DNA from: Rhabdophis nuchalis
Taxonomy: Eukaryota > Chordata > Lepidosauria > Squamata > Natricidae
Direction: 5' to 3'
Assembly (NCBI GenBank): GCA_039707465.1
Contig: CM077651.1
Coordinates: 17,340,019-17,404,018, forward strand
Length of the DNA stretch: 64,000 bases
The notes beneath the pieces were generated by a model that worked only from the letters and a program-made list of their open reading frames with translations, did not search any database and was not told where the DNA came from. The stretch's first letter is position 1; each line of letters opens with the position of its first letter. Both the position numbers and the translations under genes were made by a program. This document shows positions 10,571 through 23,440 of this stretch, piece by piece.

Positions 10571-10914
10571 TATATATGTAGAGTGCAGCAAATTACCTTT
10601 GCTAAATAAATGGAAGGAATAGAGAACGAATATACTGTAAAAGCTGTGATTTGTTAATTGGATCCATGACTTCCTGGTAGTGCTGTGCTCTGTGCACCAA
10701 AGATTGGCAAAAATATTGACATGCTTAGCTGCACTCTTTTTTAATTGAGTGACAATAATCTGTATTCAGATTTCTGTCATTTATATTTGTTAAACTTCAT
10801 CAGAATACCACCTGAAGATAATTATTAATCTGCCCAATCAGACAGATTAAACAGAACAATAGACTGTAAGCTTAAATAGTTAAAACATTAAACCAATTTA
10901 TTTATATAGTGGAG
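10571..10914. other. No recognised feature
   Basis: AT-rich sequence; nothing recognised. Confidence 0.5.
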
Positions 10915-11330
10915 CTTACTTGATTGATTGGTTATGTGAAACCAAGTCATTTTTGACTCCTAGTGACCACATAGATTTTCTCCAAGACAATCTATCTCTA
11001 ATCTGTACTTTCATGTCTCGTGAAATGCTACACTCATCACCTCTCCAACTGAGTCCATCCATCTCACTGCTGGTTGTCCTCTTTCCTTTCCTTTTTTGTT
11101 TCCCAGAATTAGAAGTGTTTTTTTCCCAGAAGCTTTACATAACGTGTTCAGAACAGGATATTTTGAGCCTGTTCATTTGAACCTTGAGTGAAAATTTGGT
11201 TTGATATTTTTCAAACACCCATGAGTTTGCTTTCTTGGCTGTTCATTATATTTTCAGGAGTCCTTTCCAGTATCACCTTTCAAAAACATCAATACTCTTC
11301 CCAATTTTCCAAGAATACCAATCTTTGTAG
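10915..11330 (-). mobile_element. Diverged RTE/BovB-related fragment
   Basis: Plus-strand phrases 'tagtgaccacatagattttctccaa', shortened here, and 'ggctgttcattatattttcaggagtcctttccag' resemble the antisense 3' coding end of RTE LINEs, in the order seen in BovB but much more diverged. No open frame remains. This is recognition by eye only. Confidence 0.35.
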
Positions 11331-11491
11331 GTAGAGAAGCATAACAGCATTTGATGATCATTTCCAAAGTCCTTCATATCTGTTCTATCAAGTGCTAGTC
11401 TGTAGCATATTTTTTAACTCCTTTTTTCCCCCACTGTTGGTAGTTGTGTCTAAAAGACAGAAGCTATCCACCGCTATCAAAGTTAGACCAT

Positions 11492-11872
11492 AAAAAAGGC
11501 TGAGTACCAAAGAATTGAGGCCTTTGAACTCTGGTGCTGGAGAAGACGTCTGCGAGTTCCTTGGACTGCAAGGCGATCAAACCGGTCAGTCCTAGAGATC
11601 AATCCTGACTGCTCTTTACAAGGCCAGATCCTGAAGATGAAACTCAAATACTTTGGCCACCTAATGAGAAGGAAGAACTCACTGGAGAAGAGCCTAATGC
11701 TGGGAACGATTGAGGGCAAAAGAAGAAGGGGGCAACAGAGAATGAGGTGGCTGGATAGAATCACTGAAGTAGTCAGCGTGAGCTTAAATGGACTCCAGAG
11801 GATGATAGAGGACAGGAAGGCATGGAGGAATGTTATCCATGGGTCATGATGGATCGCAAACGACTTTGCATC
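11492..11872 (+). mobile_element. BovB (RTE) LINE 3' fragment
   Basis: The plus strand encodes the BovB reverse transcriptase C-terminus: LKYFGHLMRRKNSLEKSLML, then QQRMRWLDRITE and RKAWRNVIHGS. The upstream part ('gaattgaggcctttgaactctgg') lies in a different frame with damage. It is the only plus-strand BovB copy here. It ends near 'ggatcgcaaacgac', close to the normal 3' end. Confidence 0.85.
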
Positions 11873-12499
11873 TAACATCAATGCTCACCACTTTAATACC
11901 TTCATTGTCATTTCTGCATGTTGCATCTGTTGATTAATTTGACCTTATTTCGATTTAAAATTAGTCCCATATATCCATTGTCCTCTTTGACTTCATTAGG
12001 GCTTGCAGATCTTTTGCATTTTCAGCTATGCTATGGATTGCAGCCTTAACTACTAATTGTTTTATTAATCACAACATTGATCCCATGAATACTTGCTGGT
12101 AAATAAAAAAGTACCTTAATAAATCTTACTGACTGAGTAAAATGCAACTGAATTTCAAGATGTAGTTCTTGCTTTGAATTTCTTTCTCTTGTAAGGTGGC
12201 CAATGTAAGCATCCCCTGAAGAATTATTCACAAAAATAAAAAAGAGAAATCAATGAATTAGTTTTTATTGCAGCTGTTTGTTTTTTTCCACCCAGAATTT
12301 TTTTAAAAATAAAATAAGCCACATTTAAAGAAATGTCAAGGCCTACCTTATTGCAGTTGATTCATTCTTCCTGATTCCTAATGAAATATCTCCTCTATTT
12401 CCGCTACTATTAAAGGATGTTTATATGATTGCTGTTCTCATCATTACTTCTCCTAAAGCTCTCTACTTTATTGAGAATTGCATTTGTCTCCTCCCAGAG
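11873..12499. other. No recognised feature
   Basis: AT-rich; nothing recognised. Confidence 0.5.
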
Positions 12500-12700
12500 T
12501 TTAGTTTAGTTTAGTTTAGTTTATTTACATTTATATCCCGCCCTTCTCCGCAAAGGACCCAGGAAATTTAAAAAACATACAGAGTACAAAAATAAATACA
12601 CAATTTAAAATATAAATTAAACCGTCTTATCCTATGCTAAAAACCCAATTTTAAAATACCCAATAAAACTATCTAAAAGTCCCCATGGGAGGTTAGGCTA
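12500..12700 (-). mobile_element. L2 LINE 3' untranslated tail
   Basis: The minus strand carries the L2 3' end (rc of 'tatcccgcccttctcc...ggacccagg') and terminates in four TTTAG units at 12500-12525. Only the untranslated region survives, ending at 'ccatgggaggttaggct', just after the position of the ORF2 stop. Confidence 0.85.
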
Positions 12701-14218
12701 TTGGATAGTGTGTTGTTTTTTTTCACCTTCTCTTTCATTATCCCCAAGCCAAATGTCAGAAAATAATTCAGAAAATTTTGGCACAGACATTCAGGAGATA
12801 AATATACAGAGGCAAGAAAAGAAATAACCCTCTTAGTGTGAAGTATCAAGCTTGTTTCCCCTTTCATTTGCAAAATTTACTCTTAGACATTTAGATTCTT
12901 TTTGAGGAGAGTGACCTTTCATACCTTCACCTGGTATGACCTCACTCCACATGGTTAAACTATGACTTATTATTATCACAGAGAATTGATTCTATGAAAG
13001 ATGTTAGGCGGTGGAGAGGGGAGAGACAGAAAAGTTAAGTAAGATAGTTAAGTAACTTAATCTTATCAATTTATCTTGCTGACTAGTAGCTATAGTTTAG
13101 TAAAGAAAGTAGCATCCTAGTAGGGACTGGGGTTTGTTCTCAATACGCTTGATTGGAGTATTGTTTGCTCCTTGATTGTTGGTCTAATCTTAATCTTGGA
13201 GGTAACATTGGCTCATCTGTGTGTGGATTGCTGGTGAGGAGGTATTCAGGGTTTTTTTTTGTTCCTATTTTGCCTTGTTGATTTTCTCTTTTGAAGGGTA
13301 TATAAATGTTGTTTATGCCTATGTGCCCGTTGATGACTGATTTGTCAAAACTTTCAGGAATTCTCTAGGCTGAAATATAAAATGAGAGCAAACTTATACT
13401 GTTACACTGTTGGGCAACTCCTTTATTTGTTGCCTAGGATGTCATTGAGCTTTGAGGACCACAGGTTCTTCACCCCTGGCCTAGAAGTACTTTGAAGTAT
13501 TGTTTGACATCTGACCATATTCACAATTCATGTCCTCTCCAAAAGCTTTGGAATCATGATTTCTTGGAGGTACTGAAGGATTTTTACAGGGATATTAGTG
13601 TCTAGTGCTATTGTTGCACTTGACCAATGGAATCAGCAATATCTCATTGAGTGACCCAGCCGATGTCCTAGCTTTGGGTTAATATATTTATTAGAAGTGC
13701 AGTGGAAATTGAAATGACAACAGCTTGCTTTATTGGGATATAAGAACTGTCTCTGTGGTTTTGAATATTCTACATATGCCATTAATATAAAGATTTGTGT
13801 TCCCAAAACCATCAGTATTCTCTCCCCACCATTAATCTCAAAAAGGCTCAAGTGTGACTCAAGTGTGGCTCTTAATATGACAGGAATATAGTAATATATT
13901 ATTATTAAGAATCAATTAAAGATATTTGATCCTGGATGGACCATGGACTGCATGGGTAACATTAGATATGCTGTTGTGGTCTTTCTGTGAGGTAAATATA
14001 AAAGACTCTTAACAGAGGCTTTTGAAGTTTAGTTTTGCTGTTAGGCATACCTGTTGTTGCTGCTGCTGCTGTTGTTTTACAATAGCTAGACTGAATGTCA
14101 AATTGTTTAGGTAAATAGAGATGTAGAATATTATGCATTGTACAGCTGTTCCACAAAGGGTGGGGGGAACTACTAACATCTTTTAGTATTCAACTGGGGG
14201 AGGGATATATGTGTATAT
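12701..14218. other. Mostly unrecognised, some old repeat traces
   Basis: Bases 13016-13400 have the look of an old interspersed repeat, unassigned. At 13432-13486 two near-identical 8-mers (GCCTAGGA, GCCTAGAA) flank a 39-bp piece ending CACCCCTG, possibly the remnant of a hAT element. A CTG patch lies at 14050-14070. Confidence 0.35.
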
Positions 14219-14395
14219 TATTTTATTTTATTTTATTTTTCCTTAATGCACATCCCTTCCCTTCCCCTTCCCTTCCCTTCCTTTCCTTTCTCTTCCCTTC
14301 CTTTCCTTTCCTTTCTCTTCTCTTCCTTTCCCTTCTCTTCCTTTCCTTTCCTTTCCTTTCCCTTCCCTTCTCTTCCTTTCCTTTCCTTTTCTCTC
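14219..14395. repeat. (TTTTA)n then CCCTT/CCTTT pyrimidine tract
   Basis: Four TTTTA units, then about 150 bases of pure pyrimidine in CCCTT, CCTTT and CTCTT pentamers. Confidence 0.92.
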
Positions 14396-15508
14396 TGGGT
14401 TTAGAGTTTGTATTTTAACTTAAATTTGAAAAATAATGACTGGGGAAAAAAAGGAATATAGTAAATTTTAGCAAGTTTGAATTCATTTTTCTATTTTTTT
14501 AAAAAAAGTTAAAATAAAATATTTCCTTAATCAGGAACACTTTTGTGTCTCAAAAGAGGTAGCATACCCTTGCATGAATGCAATGTACCAACTGTATGAA
14601 TTCAACTATGTTCTTTCACCTGTCCTGCCATTAACATACATGACTGATAATAATGTGGACTGTTCTACAGCAAGCCGAGCTACTTTACCATGTTTGCTTT
14701 TTTGTCCCCTTTGTTCTAAATCACAGTGTTTCCATTGGCCTCTTCTATGGTGCTGTCATTGTAATAGTGCTTCGGAGATAACCATGGCATGATGAGGATT
14801 GAAAATGACTCTGGTGGATGATCTCCCTCCAGCAACCCCAAACCATCAATATTATTGACCTTGCTGGATGAATCATTGGCTTTGTGCAGTACAGCTCACG
14901 GTATCACAGATTTAGAGGAGAGAGTGACTCATCTGATGGCAGATGTACCAAGGGAAAAAGGAGAAGACAAATCATTTTGTTCAGAAAGACTTAGCCATCA
15001 GGATTAGTGGCTGCTCTTACTGTGCTTCACAACAGATCGGACATATTTGCCTTCATTTCTGAGGGAAGCAGGCCAGTCAGGATTTAATGACTAATACTCC
15101 TTTGAAGAAAAAATAATGAAGCATCTTGAATAATATCCTGAAAATATATCCTAAAATTGAACCTGTGAATAGGTCTGATCTTACAACATTTGAACAGAAG
15201 AGCATGGGGTAGAATGAGATGAAAAGCCCAGGAAAGAAATTAAGGCTGACATAATCCTAACATTTCTATAGGAAAATTACTGACATTAAGAAGTACTTGA
15301 ATTCAGAAGGACAATATACATTCGAACTAGCAAGCACTTTTCTCTAGTAGAATTATTGCAGCTTTTACTATGGGAAAGATAATGTTTCTTGAATATGAAG
15401 CTCTAAATGGTAGTTAAACAGTGTCTGTATAACAATGGAACATGGCTTAGCTCAACTGTATTCCGCAAATAAATCTGGTTCCATAAAACAACATGTCTAT
15501 GCTCTACA
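14396..15508. other. No recognised feature
   Basis: Single-copy-looking DNA with no coding or SINE/LINE signature. Confidence 0.5.
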
Positions 15509-15854
15509 GTATATAAACACATACGTGCTAGTCATTCCCGACTCTAGGGGGTGGTGCTCATATCTATTTCAAATCTGAAGAGCCAGCACTGTCCGAAGAC
15601 ATCTCCGTGGTCATGTGGCCGACATGATTAAGGTGCATGGAATGCTGTTACCTTCTCACCAAAGGTGGTTCCTATTTTTCTACTTGCATTTTTTGTGTGC
15701 TTTCGAACAGCTAGGTTGGCAGAAGCTGGGACAAGTAATGGGAGCTCACTCCGTTACGCAGCGCTAGGGATTTGAACTCTCTAATTGCCGATCTTTCTGA
15801 CCGACAAGCTCAGCATCTTAGACACTGAGCCACCATGTCCTTTAAGTATATAAA
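15509..15854 (-). mobile_element. Sauria-type tRNA SINE lacking its terminal tail
   Basis: Minus-strand copy from rc of 'gagccaccatgtcc' to rc of 'gtgctagtcattcccgactc'. Flanks share the 10-mer AGTATATAAA (15509-15518 and 15845-15854). The usual terminal 'aacctttacc' is absent although the flanking duplication is present. Either the tail was lost or reverse transcription started internally. Confidence 0.8.
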
Positions 15855-17036
15855 ACCATAAACCTCTTTTAAAACTGAGTGAGTGATTCAATTATTTATA
15901 TCTCACCATTCCTTAATGGACTATAGTGATTTTATTGTGATATATACACTTAGGTTACTTTGAGCTGTTAACCGTAGACATGATAAATTAATCAGAAGCA
16001 TCAGAAGCTATAAGCAAAATTGTTAGGATGAGCATAGTTCAATATGTCTCTCTAGAAATTTTCCAGCTGTGCAGGGAATCACAGAAGTAGCAATTAATAT
16101 TTGTTTTCTTCTTCCAGAGAGCACACATTAGTGCTGAGAAAATCAAGAAGAATTATTGAAGAATAGTTCAGTCTAAATCACTTTCTTTCAAGATTTAGAT
16201 ATTCTATCAAAGCTTCTGTAATTGTATAAAACCGCACACACTTATTCTATATCTTTTCTAATATATTATCAGATACTTTTCTTACACAACTTCCTTAATA
16301 TATATTTTCCACTGCACTTTTAAAATGTGTGAGTGTATATATAGATTTCTCTTTTGTTCACTTATTATGCAATTTTTCCAATATACACTTTTTTGGGTGC
16401 AATATTTGAGCTGATGAATATTTCAGTATGAAAGCTAGAGGAGTCCATGAGTTACATACCCATCTGTGTCACAATGGATTCTGTTTTGGCAGATCATCAC
16501 ATTTCCCTTGAAGAGAAATCTTTGATTGATTTCTTTTTCACATCCCCATTAAATACAGCTCTGCCAAATTTAAAAATTCAAACAAAAAAAGAAAGCTTTT
16601 AACTTTCAGTTTCCATTTCCATCATCTATCATGGTTCCACTCTGTGTTTCTACATTGAAAAAACTTTTATGTTAAGAATACAGTTGCTGAATGGAAATGT
16701 TTATCACATCTCACCAAAGAATGCAACAAAGTGCCGGTTGAAAATATTTGTGAGGACTGCCCCAGCCCAGGACCCTAGGAAAGAAAAGAAAAAAGCCTTT
16801 GACTTCATTTGATTGAAGAGATAGGTTCTTTTACTAAAGTTAGATGGTTGCACCAAAAGGAAGGCCAGATCTGAGGTTCCCACACAAAATGCTAAGTGTT
16901 TTTTTTTTTTATGGTTTACCCAAATATGGGAAGGAGGATACTGCTTCCCTTTCGCCTTTCAGCCCCAATCCAGAAGCCTTTGCAGGCAGTTGCTTTTGTA
17001 ACAAACTATTTTGTGCTAAATTGATATGTACCAACA
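15855..17036. other. No recognised feature
   Basis: AT-rich; a T run at 16900-16911. Nothing coding recognised. Confidence 0.5.
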
Positions 17037-17061
17037 ACCATTTATTTATTTATTTATTTAT

Positions 17062-17118
<57 letters not shown>

Positions 17119-17147
17119 ATCTATCTATCTATTTATTTATTTTTAAT
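17037..17147. repeat. (TTTA)n-(CTAT)n compound microsatellite
   Basis: TTTA units flank a core of ~17 CTAT units on both sides, suggesting that CTAT expanded within a TTTA tract. Confidence 0.95.
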
Positions 17148-17198
17148 TTTTTCTTACTCATATATACATACATTGCACAAATATATATTTTTCATAGA

Positions 17199-17662
17199 TA
17201 TTATTTATTTTATTTATTTATTTTATTCGAATTTATATCGCACCCTTCTCCACGGAGGACCCAGGGCGGCGCACAGGAAATTTAAAAAACATATGAAGTA
17301 CAAAAAGTAAATATATAATTTAAAATAAATATTAAACATTCCCACCTGTGCTAAAACCAAATTTAAAACCCAATTTAAAAACTTCCTAAAAGTCCCCATG
17401 GGAGGTTAGGCTAGGTCAGCTTGTTGGAACAAATATGTCTTTAGACATTGGCGGAAGAGGCGGAGGTCGGTGATCGTGCGTAGATCAGGGGGTAGGTCAT
17501 TCCAGAGGGCTGGGCCCGCCACAGAGAAGGCTCTTCCCCTGGGTGTCGCCAGTCGGCATTGTCCGGCCGACGGCACCCTGAGAAGGCCCTCTCTGTGGGA
17601 GCGTATCGGTCTAAGGAATGTATGGGGCAGGAGACGGTCTCGCATATAACTAGGCCCTGATA
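17199..17662 (-). mobile_element. L2 LINE 3' end, coding C-terminus open
   Basis: The minus strand reads GPSYMRDRLLPHTFLRPIRS, GLLRVPSAGQCRLATPRGRA and FSVAGPALWNDLPPDLRTI to a stop near 17406 without interruption. A full 3' untranslated region and a TTTA-rich tail follow. 5' truncated at about 17662. The intact C-terminus makes it one of the less decayed L2 copies here. Confidence 0.9.
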
Positions 17663-17789
17663 ATGTAGCATTGTACATTATCCTTTAACATTTATAATTC
17701 CATTCTTCTCCTAAAGATATTGAAAGGGAATAGTAAATATTCAAGGTTGCTTTCCTGCTACCCCGTATATCCATCTTATATTACAACAA

Positions 17790-18028
17790 CCCTACTTCTT
17801 CCCTCTCTTTCTCCTTCCCTCTCTTCTTCTTTACTTTCTTCTTTCCTCCTCTCCTTTCTCGTTTCTTCTTCCCCTTCATCCACCCTACTCCTTCCCTCTT
17901 TCTTCCCTTCCTACCCTTTCTCCAATTCTTGCTACCCTTCCCTCCCTCCTTCCCTCTCCTTTACCTTTTCTTCTTTCCCTCTCCTTGCCTCTCTTTCCCT
18001 CTCCTTTTCTATCCTTTCCCTTCTTCCT
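17790..18028. repeat. Degenerate pyrimidine-rich tract
   Basis: About 240 bases of C/T-dominated sequence (cttccct-type units) with scattered A; no clean unit. Confidence 0.8.
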
Positions 18029-18713
18029 TTGTTGAATTTGCATATTTTATTTGATCTGAAGTATTTTCAGGATGGCGTTTGAGCAAACCTGGTTCTATAT
18101 TTACATAACACTCTTAAATTCCCTCTTCCTCCTCCTATTTTACGTTGTAATAATTCCACATATAAAATCTAAAATATTTGTATATTAATACTATTTTATT
18201 TTCTCCCCACCCTTTATTTTTTTGTTGGTAAATATAAATTTAACTCATAACCACAGATTGTGACAATTTTTTTTAAATGGACTATGAGGAAACTGCTGCC
18301 ACCACCGATTCCGATATTAGTGATGATGAAGCTCCCAATGAAATCGATGACCCTGTACAATCTACATTGTGCAATAATATGTAGGGCAAGAGCAAATTCA
18401 AATGGTCTTCGGCATCTTTTGGAAGCAAGAGATCCAGAACCACTTGTCACAATATTGTTGTGCAGTTACCTGGACTACAGCCAGTAGCTAGAAGTCTCAG
18501 AAATTCACCTACTCCCCTAAAGATTTGAAAATTATTGTTTTCTAAATAAATCATTAGTGCCATCATTCAGTGGACCAATGTAAAAATTAGAGAAGAAAGA
18601 TTGAAGTTCAAGGATGGAGAAACAAAAAGTGACCTGCGTGATGTGGATTTGATACTTTTTTTGGTTTACTGCTCTATACATCAATATTTAGATCCAACCA
18701 TGAAAACAACGCA
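18029..18713. other. No recognised feature
   Basis: A 75-codon frame at 18260-18487 has no recognisable domain and is likely chance. Confidence 0.5.
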
Positions 18714-18992
18714 CCATCACCAACCTCCGCCTCTTCCGCCAATGTCTAAAGACATACCTGTTCCAACAAGCTGGCCTAGCCTAACCTCCCACAGGGACTT
18801 TTTAGAAAGTTTTAAATTGGGTATTTTAAAATTTGGCTTTTAGCATAGGATAGGATAGTTTAATATATATTTTAAATTATGTATTTATTTTTTGTATTTT
18901 GTATGTTTTTAAATTTCCTGTGCGCCGCCCTGGGTCCACTATGGAGACAGGCGGGATATAAATATAAATAAAATTAAAATTAAATTAAATTA
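18714..18992 (+). mobile_element. L2 LINE 3' end (last codons and 3' UTR)
   Basis: Begins at 'accaacctccgcctcttccg' in the last ~30 codons of ORF2 and runs through the L2 3' untranslated region to 'gcgggatataaatataaata'. Opposite in orientation to the copy at 17.2 kb. Confidence 0.88.
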
Positions 18993-21343
18993 ACATTGAA
19001 TGTCTTTTTGCTACTGTGGTCATTATGACCTCATGTCTGTAATAGCGTAGCCGAAATAGTACGTCTGTGGTTTAGGGTTAACACACAAAATGCTACATTT
19101 TATTCCTTTCCTTCCCCCACTGTTCATCTCTATCCACTGGTGTGCAATTTAGGTGTTTTGGGAACAACTTGGATGCCACTTAGTGCAGTTTCACATTCTT
19201 TCCCAGGCTGGGTGCCCTTGAAGACTAGAATATACTGGTTCTCACACCTCTTACTTTTATCAAGTCTGCTGCCTTCCTTCCCTCTCTCCTCCATTCCATT
19301 TCCCATCTCCTTCCCCCCTAATAATTAATGACAGGATACCAACAACGCACAGAACCTGAAGAGGGCAGATCTGACAATATTAAGAAATATTGGCAAAGCG
19401 TATAATACAGGAACAACTCCCAATCTTGGGGAATTTAAAAATTACCATGATAAAAGAAAATCAAGCTGGATGACAGAAACTCACAGGAACAAAGAAAATG
19501 TGAAGGTGTTTTAAAATATACTTTATTGAATTTCTGTTTAAAACAAACTATAGCAGACAAAATTATTAGGAAAGAAAAAGCTACGGAAGGAAAAGTACAA
19601 AGGAATAAAGAAAAAAAAAGAAAGGAAGAATAAATTCCAATTTTCCTCTGTATAGGGCATTAGGAAGCACTGTCAAAACTAGACAAAATACTTGCTATCC
19701 ATTACTTCCACCTGCTGCTTAAATAGTAGTTGTGTGTTCCAAGGGACACTCAGTTCACAGACTGACTCTTTTGTAATGTTTAGAATTCAATCTTACCTTA
19801 GTTTGTCCCATCTAAATATTTTTCATATCCTTTAAAGATTAAGGAGTTAAGGAAATAAATTGCTAGAAATGTTGTTGGAAGCTTAAACCAGTATCTGAAG
19901 ACTGTAAATATCTGGATCTTATTGCATTTTATTTCCATCATTTCCCTCTAATTTTATTGCCTATTCTCTTATTCTGTATTTTATATTCAGGTTAACTATT
20001 TTCTATCACTTTACCTTGTCTTCAGCTTCACTTTCTTCTTAGTTTCTCTTACTTTTGCTCTTATCATTTCCATTTTTTGTTTGCTTGTGTGTGGTTTTTT
20101 CCTAGTAGGTCTTTCTTGTAATTGTAGGGTTTTAAAAACAGGAAGAAAACAGAAATGAACTGAGTATCCAAAACATAATCCTGAATATCTAGGGACTCTT
20201 ATGAAAATTTAGTCTTTTGTCATTCCCTCTTCTGCTTTGGGATCAATATCACACTCTCAGTTGTTATTCGATTGGCTCGGATTTTTTTGTCTAAACAACT
20301 CTGGTCTCACCATCACAATTATCCCCACTCACAATTCCTTGTTTTCCTTTCTGCTGTGGACATCTTTAGAAACAGATATTTTTACCGACTCGGGATTCTG
20401 CTATGTTTCTTCATCACTGACAGATTGCTTCTTCATCAGCTTCTTCATTCAGTCCCTTCAGTCTCTCTCCTGCCCTGACAAACAGCGAACACTTTCATTA
20501 TACTAGAAAAGAATGTGGGCTGCCAAATCCTTGTCCCTTTTAAAACCTGATCAAGGTTGCCGTTGTGACATTCCATAGATAGTCTAGGATAGCCAGGGAT
20601 CATTTCAGATGACATGGCATGATGGGTTATCATGCATCAAACCTGAAAAGGCAAAATAATCACAGTATCTGCAGTTTTGGTAACCTGTCCTCCACCACCT
20701 ACCCAACAACTCTGTCAATTTACTTAACATGGAAAAAGGGAACTGGGTTAACTAAAGTAAAGGACAATGGTCTGCAAATATCTATTTTTCTGAATTTAGT
20801 TCTGGAAATAGAATGTTTGCAATCCTGCTAGCCATATCTAGTCTACTAATGCAGCAGAAGCAAAAACAATTGATTTAAAAACACTTGGGTATCAGGAGAA
20901 TCAATAGGACTGTATTTCATCTCTTTCACACATGCAGACATCATTCATACCTGAACCCAGATTGCAGTGGGGATAAATAATTTAGTTCATTCAAAAGTGC
21001 CTATAGTTCAGGCAACTTTGCTATCAGCCTTTTTTTAAAAATGACCTCTTCTTTTTTTTTTTAAAAAAAAGTGATCTATAATGTATTGATACTTCCAGTT
21101 GCTTTGGCTACATACCTTTCATAACTTGGTATCCAAGATTGATAAATTAAGATGAAACCAATTATAATGTAACCAAGGTATGTTCCATTTTGAGCAATTT
21201 TTGTGGAAGTGTAAACATATATTTCCTCATTGTTTGTCTAGGAAATCCTATGTATGAAATACATAGTGCTATAGAAATATTCTTCCCATTTCCCCCCAAA
21301 AAAACTAAGGTAGCATAGATCATAGATAATTACTGGTAAGCTT
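18993..21343. other. 2.3 kb without a recognised feature
   Basis: AT-rich, with T-rich patches near 21030-21070. Several frames of 60-90 codons occur, none with a recognisable domain. This is one of the longest apparently repeat-free stretches in the window. Confidence 0.45.
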
Positions 21344-21351
21344 AAGATAAG

Positions 21352-21522
21352 CAGAGGTGGGCTGCTCCCAGTTTGGCCTGGTTCGGGTGAACCTGTAGTA
21401 GCAATGGCAGGAGGCTCCACCCACCCACCCAGATGCTTCTGTACATGTGCAGAAGCATGACACGCGAGCATGCGAGCAAGCACAAGTGAACCCGTAGTAA
21501 ACCAGTTAGGAACCCACCACTG
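21352..21522. mobile_element. hAT MITE (second family), copy 1
   Basis: Ends CAGAGGTGGG and CCCACCACTG. Flanking 8-mers AAGATAAG (21344) and AAGCTAAG (21523) match at 7 of 8. The core contains 'tgcacatg'-type CpG/TpG dyads and 'ggtgaacc' motifs shared with copies at 33400 and 38685. No coding capacity. Confidence 0.8.
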
Positions 21523-21600
21523 AAGCTAAGCTAAGCTAAGTTAAACGTAAATTAAACTAAGCTAAGCTAAACTAAGCTTAACTAAACTAAGCTAAGATAG
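21523..21600. repeat. Imperfect (CTAAG)n pentamer array
   Basis: About 14 AAGCT/AAACT units, diverged in the middle. The array starts in the 3' target duplication of the hAT MITE (AAGCTAAG), so it may have grown from it. Confidence 0.85.
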
Positions 21601-21852
21601 AGCTGATAGATAGAGAGATGAGAGAGAGATAGAGAACAGAGACAGAGACAGACAGTAAACAGATGATGAATAGAATAGATGAGAGAGGGAGAGAGAGAGA
21701 GGGAGAAAGAGGGGGAGATGATAGAGATATAAATCATGGAGACAGAGACAGACAGATGGATGGACGGGCAGACAGACGGATGGATGGACGGATGGATGGA
21801 TACAGAGACTGAGACACAGAGAGATTGAGAGACGGGAGAGAGAGAGAGTTTT
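21598..21852. repeat. Purine-rich GA/GACA/GATG tract
   Basis: GATA, GAGA, GACA and GGATG/GGACG units succeed one another over ~250 bases; the G-rich part (21740-21805) is GATGGATGGACG-like. Confidence 0.85.
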
Positions 21853-23189
21853 TTGTGTAGACCTTTTTGTAGAAGAAACAATGAGGGTGATGATGTGCTA
21901 TATATTTACTAGACGAAAACATAAGTCATGGAGTTGGGTAGCATAAGAACACAGGCAACATCCAGTTTTATTTCTCCTTGAGTCCATAAGATGACACTGT
22001 GCAAATCCCTCTGCAATAGATTCAAATCAGGCCATAAAGTAAGAGTAAATCCTAGCAAGAAAGCATCCCCGAGGATCTAATGGAGTCAATCAAAACCAGA
22101 TCTGAAAATGGAAAACAAGCTGCTCCAACGGTCTTGCACTGCTATTAAAAGAAAGATAATGCAACTTAGAGGAACTCATGGCTTGCAACGTGTATGGATA
22201 GATATACTGTATTTGCTCTCTCATATTTTCTTTATGTAAGTTTATGACGATAATATTAACCAGAGTGCATTCTCTCTTCCTAATTATTTCGGATTTAGAC
22301 TAATACATACTTGCATGCATGCATGCATACATACATACAGTATATTGTCAATCTGCACATTTTGTTGAATAGAAATGTATGCTGTAGAGTTATAGTCTAA
22401 TCAGGGAGTGAAGTTTATTAAGGCTTATTTCTTAATAGTCATATCTTGGGTCCAGGTGTAAGTTTCATTATGGCTGTTTTATTTTTTCCTCATTTTCCAT
22501 ATGTTCATCATTTAAATGTGTATTTTCAAAGCAATCTTTTCTTCTTACTTCCTGAATATAACTACAGAGGGAGGAGATTTGTGTTTCCTGGTGGCTTTTA
22601 TTTCTCATATATAAATTATATAGCATTTTTTTTTAAAAAAAAGCAACAAGCATTTCTCCTTTTTTTCTCCTCCCTTTTGGGGGAAGTACAATGATAGATT
22701 GCAGCAATTTCAAGCACTTACTGGCCCTACAAATTATATGTCTTTTTGGCAACAGCTCTCATGTCTCTTGCTGTTCTATTATTTTAGATGAAAGGAGAAA
22801 GAATTAAAAGCAAATTAATGGTGAGACCTTTCAAAGCTATATAATCATATTTTTCACCAAAAAAAAGGTTACGTGGTTTAAAGCACTTGACACCTCAAAA
22901 ATTTGCCTTTGCCATCCTATAAACTTTAGGTCATATAACTCAAAGTAGTATGGAAATTTAAAACTTGGAAACTGCCGCTGAGCTAAACATACTTGGATGA
23001 TATTTGCTATAGAACAGTTCTAATATTTTTTTCCTCCCTCTTCTTAAAAGTACCATTACTCATTACACATTTTTTTCTGTATTTGTCAGTGAGATGCAAA
23101 GTTTCAAATGTTGAAGTAAACTTAAGGAAACTTAGCTCAAGCCAATACATGGGAACTTACTGAACAATGTTGCGGTATTTTACTCTAAC
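21853..23189. other. Mostly unrecognised; CATG/CATA run
   Basis: A CATG-CATA tetramer run at 22313-22339; otherwise nothing recognised. Confidence 0.5.
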
Positions 23190-23293
23190 TTTCTTCCTTC
23201 CTTCCTTCCTTCCTTCCTTCCTTCCTTCCTTCCTTCCTTCCTTCCTTCCTTCCTTCCTTCCTTCCCTGCCTATCCTTCTTTCTTCCTAGCTTT

Positions 23294-23372
<79 letters not shown>

Positions 23373-23440
23373 TTCTCTTCCTCCCTCCCTCCCTCTCTTT
23401 ATCTCTCTCTGCCTCTTTCTCTTTCTCTGTCTCTCTCCCA
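23190..23440. repeat. (TTCC)n-(CT)n compound tract
   Basis: About 18 TTCC units (23192-23264), a mixed spacer, about 31 CT units (23301-23362), then degenerate CTTT/CCCT units. Pure pyrimidine over most of its length. Confidence 0.95.

Noticed and set aside
13432..13486. Tiny hAT insertion with GCCTAGGA/GCCTAGAA flanks
   Set aside because: Only one recognisable terminus (CACCCCTG) and 39 bp of body; the match may be chance.
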